From NCBI GenBank assembly GCA_011391125.1, contig JAABRE010000003.1, positions 39,018-103,017 on the forward strand: a DNA stretch of 64,000 nt. The letters are read 5' to 3'. Position numbers and translations under genes: made by a program. Shown in pieces: positions 62,134 through 64,000 of the stretch; the stretch's first letter is position 1, and the number at the start of each line of letters is the position of its first letter. The stretch is from Synechococcales cyanobacterium S06. Its GTDB lineage: Bacteria; Cyanobacteriota; Cyanobacteriia; Cyanobacteriales; JAABRE01. A model generated the notes under the pieces. It worked only from the letters and a program-made list of their open reading frames with translations, had not been told where the DNA came from and did no database searches.

Positions 62134-62976
62134 TTAAACGATCTTTTTAAATAAAAACCCCATATATTGACAAGATTCTGGAGCATTGAGAATAACTGGG
62201 TTTTCCCCGTTATAAAATTCCTGAATTAATTTTAAACCAGAATTAGCAGCAGAGTTAATAAATTCTTCTTTATTCAGACACCAACCTAAATATTCAGTAT
62301 CATAACCATTTTTATAAACACGCTGAATCATAACATAAGAAGAGGCTTGAACCACTATCGGTAGTCTAGTAATGAATAAATAGCCTTCCGTTGCTTGAGC
62401 CAATCCTGTTAAAATTGATTGCCAATCTTCGCAATAATGTAGAGAACTACTAGCCAAAATGAAATCATACTTTTGATTTAAACAAGTTTCATCACTATAA
62501 AAATGAGCTTCTGGGAATAAAGTTTGCCCATATTCAGCTAAAATTGGTAAATCTTTGCAGTGATAATTTATTTCTAAATCAGGGCATAATTTTTTACTGA
62601 GTAAATAATAATGACCGATTCCTCCTCCCCAATCTAACATGGAAATCGAGGATTTATTTCGAGTAGAAACCGCTAAAACATAACCATAAGTTATGATCAT
62701 ATTATGAAAGATTAAATTATCCCGTTGAGAAGAATTAGATTCGGGAGAAATTGCTAAAGGTAAAGTGGATTCTATGTTTTTTAAAAACCTGGGCCACATT
62801 TTTTGATAGGCTTCCTTTACCGACTCCATATTCCATCCTTTAATATTAGGATCTTTTTTTTGTGCTTGCCAACCTTCGGGAATATATTCCCATTCTGGTT
62901 TTTCACCAATGGTAACTATTTTTTTTGCTAAACGCCAAAGAAAGGGAGGAGTGAAGTCTTTAAGAATGTTTTTCAT
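62134..62976 (-). CDS. TIGR04325-type methyltransferase
   Basis: 280 residues. SAM-binding motif I is SISMLDWGGGIGHYYLL, and DFILASSSLHYCEDW follows, as in the TIGR04325 family found in polysaccharide clusters. N-terminal WEYIPEGWQ. Probably methylates a sugar or lipid-linked sugar. Same strand as the glycosyltransferase; a MITE copy lies just upstream (63004-63107). Confidence 0.85.
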   Translation of the reverse strand: MKNILKDFTPPFLWRLAKKIVTIGEKPEWEYIPEGWQAQKKDPNIKGWNMESVKEAYQKMWPRFLKNIESTLPLAISPESNSSQRDNLIFHNMIITYGYVLAVSTRNKSSISMLDWGGGIGHYYLLSKKLCPDLEINYHCKDLPILAEYGQTLFPEAHFYSDETCLNQKYDFILASSSLHYCEDWQSILTGLAQATEGYLFITRLPIVVQASSYVMIQRVYKNGYDTEYLGWCLNKEEFINSAANSGLKLIQEFYNGENPVILNAPESCQYMGFLFKKIV

Positions 62977-63003
62977 CTTTTTTATACCAATTTCATTTAA
63001 TAC

Positions 63004-63107
63004 TGTAACATGTTCAGATTAAATGAGAGCTACCCCTCACCCCCCTACCCCCCTCATCCCAAAGGGAGAGGGAGAAAAGAGTCCCCATAAATTTGGGAAG
63101 TGCTATA
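63004..63107 (+). repeat. MITE-like dispersed repeat, copy 4
   Basis: Same core as copy 1 (TTCAGATTAAATGAGA, CCCCTCACCCCCCTACCCCC, GGGAGAGGG). The right end TGCTATA and beyond pairs with a diverged left end (TACTGTAACA / TAACAGTA). Confidence 0.8.
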
Positions 63108-63127
63108 TAACAGTAATATCCGTCAGC

Positions 63128-63193
63128 AGAAATCCAATTTTTACCAGTTTTTTGGGTTGTGAGACTTTATTTTTGGTTAAAAATCGGATTTCT
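63128..63193. repeat. Inverted repeat (AGAAATCC / GGATTTCT)
   Basis: Imperfect ~19-bp arms around a T-rich loop, same family as 59481-59515. Confidence 0.65.
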
Positions 63194-63231
63194 TAACTAC
63201 CTCAGCAAAATTAATTAGGAAAAATCAAGAA

Positions 63232-63254
63232 GGTTCGTTGTTGCGCTTTAGCGC
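63232..63254. repeat. GTTGCGCTTTAGCGC palindromic repeat
   Basis: GGTTCGTTGTTGCGCTTTAG, then CGC. Located 26 bp from the aminotransferase stop. Confidence 0.85.
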
Positions 63255-63279
63255 ACTCTTACTTTTATATAATTAATTA

Positions 63280-63519
63280 TTAATAAATCTCAGTAACTGT
63301 TTTAATAATATAGTCTATTTCTGGTTCTGTTAGTTCAGGATATAAAGGTAAACTCACGATTTCTTCAGCTAATTTTTCCGTAATTGGTAAATAGGAACTT
63401 TGATCACGACATTCGCGATAGGATTCCTGTAAATGTACGGGAATGGGATAATGAATAATCGTGTCGATTCCCTTTTCTTTTAATAATTGTTGAAAGCGAT
63501 CGCGATTTTTTACTCTAAT
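63280..63519 (-). pseudogene. C-terminal fragment of a DegT/DnrJ/EryC1 aminotransferase, truncated by an IS
   Basis: The frame reads IRVKNRDRFQQLLKEKGIDT, IHYPIPVHLQESYRE and EIVSLPLYPELTEPEIDYI, the typical C-terminus of PLP-dependent sugar aminotransferases. Family similarity stops exactly at about 63519, where AGGACTTACGCATT-type IS end sequence begins; codons upstream (to 63627) are IS-derived. The N-terminal ~290 residues, with the PLP lysine, must lie beyond the IS outside the window. Part of the glycan cluster. Confidence 0.8.
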
Positions 63520-64000
63520 AGGACTTACGCATTGACAAATAACTAGAAAAGTGTATAGCCAATTTTTTGTATCTTGAAATACATTTTTTTGCCCTCTAAC
63601 TTGAATTTTGACCAGAAATATTGACAAAAGCCATTTTCTCAGTAGAAAATGGTTGAGAAATTTTCAGACTGAATATTTGGCAATGAAACTTAAAGTAAAA
63701 CCCACCAATTCTCAATGTAATTTGGCTATTTATGTTCTCTTTTTACTTTCAGAACCTAAATATATCAGTTGTGTAAGATTATCTCACAAGAGGGAGAATT
63801 TATCCCATGATTCAATAAATAGATTTTTAATTACACAAAAATATGAACCACAAGATTTAGGGGAAATAGTTAAAGAATTGCTTGTCTTAAACGGTGGAAC
63901 CTTAAGCGTTGATGACATGGTTATTGACAAACCATACAGTAATCATTTAAAGGCGGAATTAATTGACTATTTCTGGTCTGGTAAACATCATAAAACGGTG
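63519..64000 (+). mobile_element. Insertion sequence, left end and start of transposase (truncated by window)
   Basis: Left end begins AGGACTTACGCATTGACAAA at about 63519, a start common to cyanobacterial IS elements. The transposase frame opens at 63683 and runs off the edge. Right end and target duplication are outside. Confidence 0.75.
63683..64000 (+). CDS. DDE transposase, N-terminal part (runs off right edge)
   Basis: 106 codons without a stop, from ATG at 63683. SQCNLAIYVLFLLSEPKYIS, LSHDSINRFL, LVLNGGTLSVDDMVIDKPYS and LIDYFWSGKHHKTV match cyanobacterial DDE transposases of the IS4/IS701-like superfamily. The first catalytic Asp is probably in LSVDDMVID. The family assignment within DDE is uncertain because the catalytic core lies outside. 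Confidence 0.8.
   Translation, partial: MKLKVKPTNSQCNLAIYVLFLLSEPKYISCVRLSHKRENLSHDSINRFLITQKYEPQDLGEIVKELLVLNGGTLSVDDMVIDKPYSNHLKAELIDYFWSGKHHKTV

Overview
The window reads as chromosome of a low-GC cyanobacterium, probably unicellular (Geminocystis/Cyanobacterium-like; the genus is my inference). Evidence: the carboxysome shell protein CcmP, the phycocyanin lyase CpcT, an NblB-type HEAT protein, the sulfolipid transferase SqdX, a PacS-type copper ATPase, a COP23-domain protein, many HIP1 octamers (GCGATCGC) and several classes of cyanobacterial short repeats. No rRNA or tRNA gene and no CRISPR array was seen.

Layout. 1-2330: end of a class I SAM DNA methyltransferase of restriction-modification type, carrying an in-frame triplicated 45-bp repeat. 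2605-10746: a minus-strand signalling cluster: REC-GGDEF-EAL, REC-histidine kinase, then a giant CBS-REC-GAF-PAS histidine kinase. 11181-13231: rplU-rpmA and sqdX. 13664-20328: trypsin-like protease, DUF815 ATPase, HTH-AAA-GGDEF protein, NblB, CBS protein and a DUF433/DUF5615 toxin-antitoxin pair. 20399-25916: pacS, a secreted DUF3011 protein, a TAXI binding protein, a decayed methylase split by a repeat, and a conserved protein of unknown function. 26127-34158: a second signalling cluster: 12-PAS histidine kinase, REC protein with a dead DHp domain, GAF protein, EAL phosphodiesterase. 34644-39633: DnaJ-TPR, ccmP, a frameshifted exported helical-repeat protein, orphan HicB, ilvB. 40320-45435: a TnpB-only IS605-type element, an MmeI-like restriction-modification enzyme with two repeat insertions, and a Phd/YoeB pair. 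45551-55128: malic enzyme, trpS, metF-like, a 38-aa gene, cpcT, a phytase-like lipoprotein, pepP and an ATP-grasp ligase. 55250-58413: a cupin-globin fusion divergent from a Crp/Fnr regulator, a cNMP-binding protein and a cysteine-less AhpC-like protein. 58414-64000: lpxD, a beta-helix-COP23 protein, and a glycan cluster (glycosyltransferase, methyltransferase, aminotransferase) broken by an insertion sequence that runs off the right edge.

Two themes stand out. First, two large signalling clusters appear to be paralogous, and several of their output domains have lost catalytic residues. Second, short repeats are very dense: a ~105-bp MITE-like family (4 copies), 30-bp palindromes starting TGTAG and ending CTACA, heptamer arrays, and GTTGCGC palindromes. 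They do more than fill intergenic space. They are translated in frame inside both restriction-modification genes, supply the last codons and stops of several genes, and split one methylase. The best candidates for unusual biology are the cupin-globin fusion with its divergent regulator, the zinc-ribbon-less TnpB with 3' hairpins, and the HTH-AAA-GGDEF protein with an altered Walker B.
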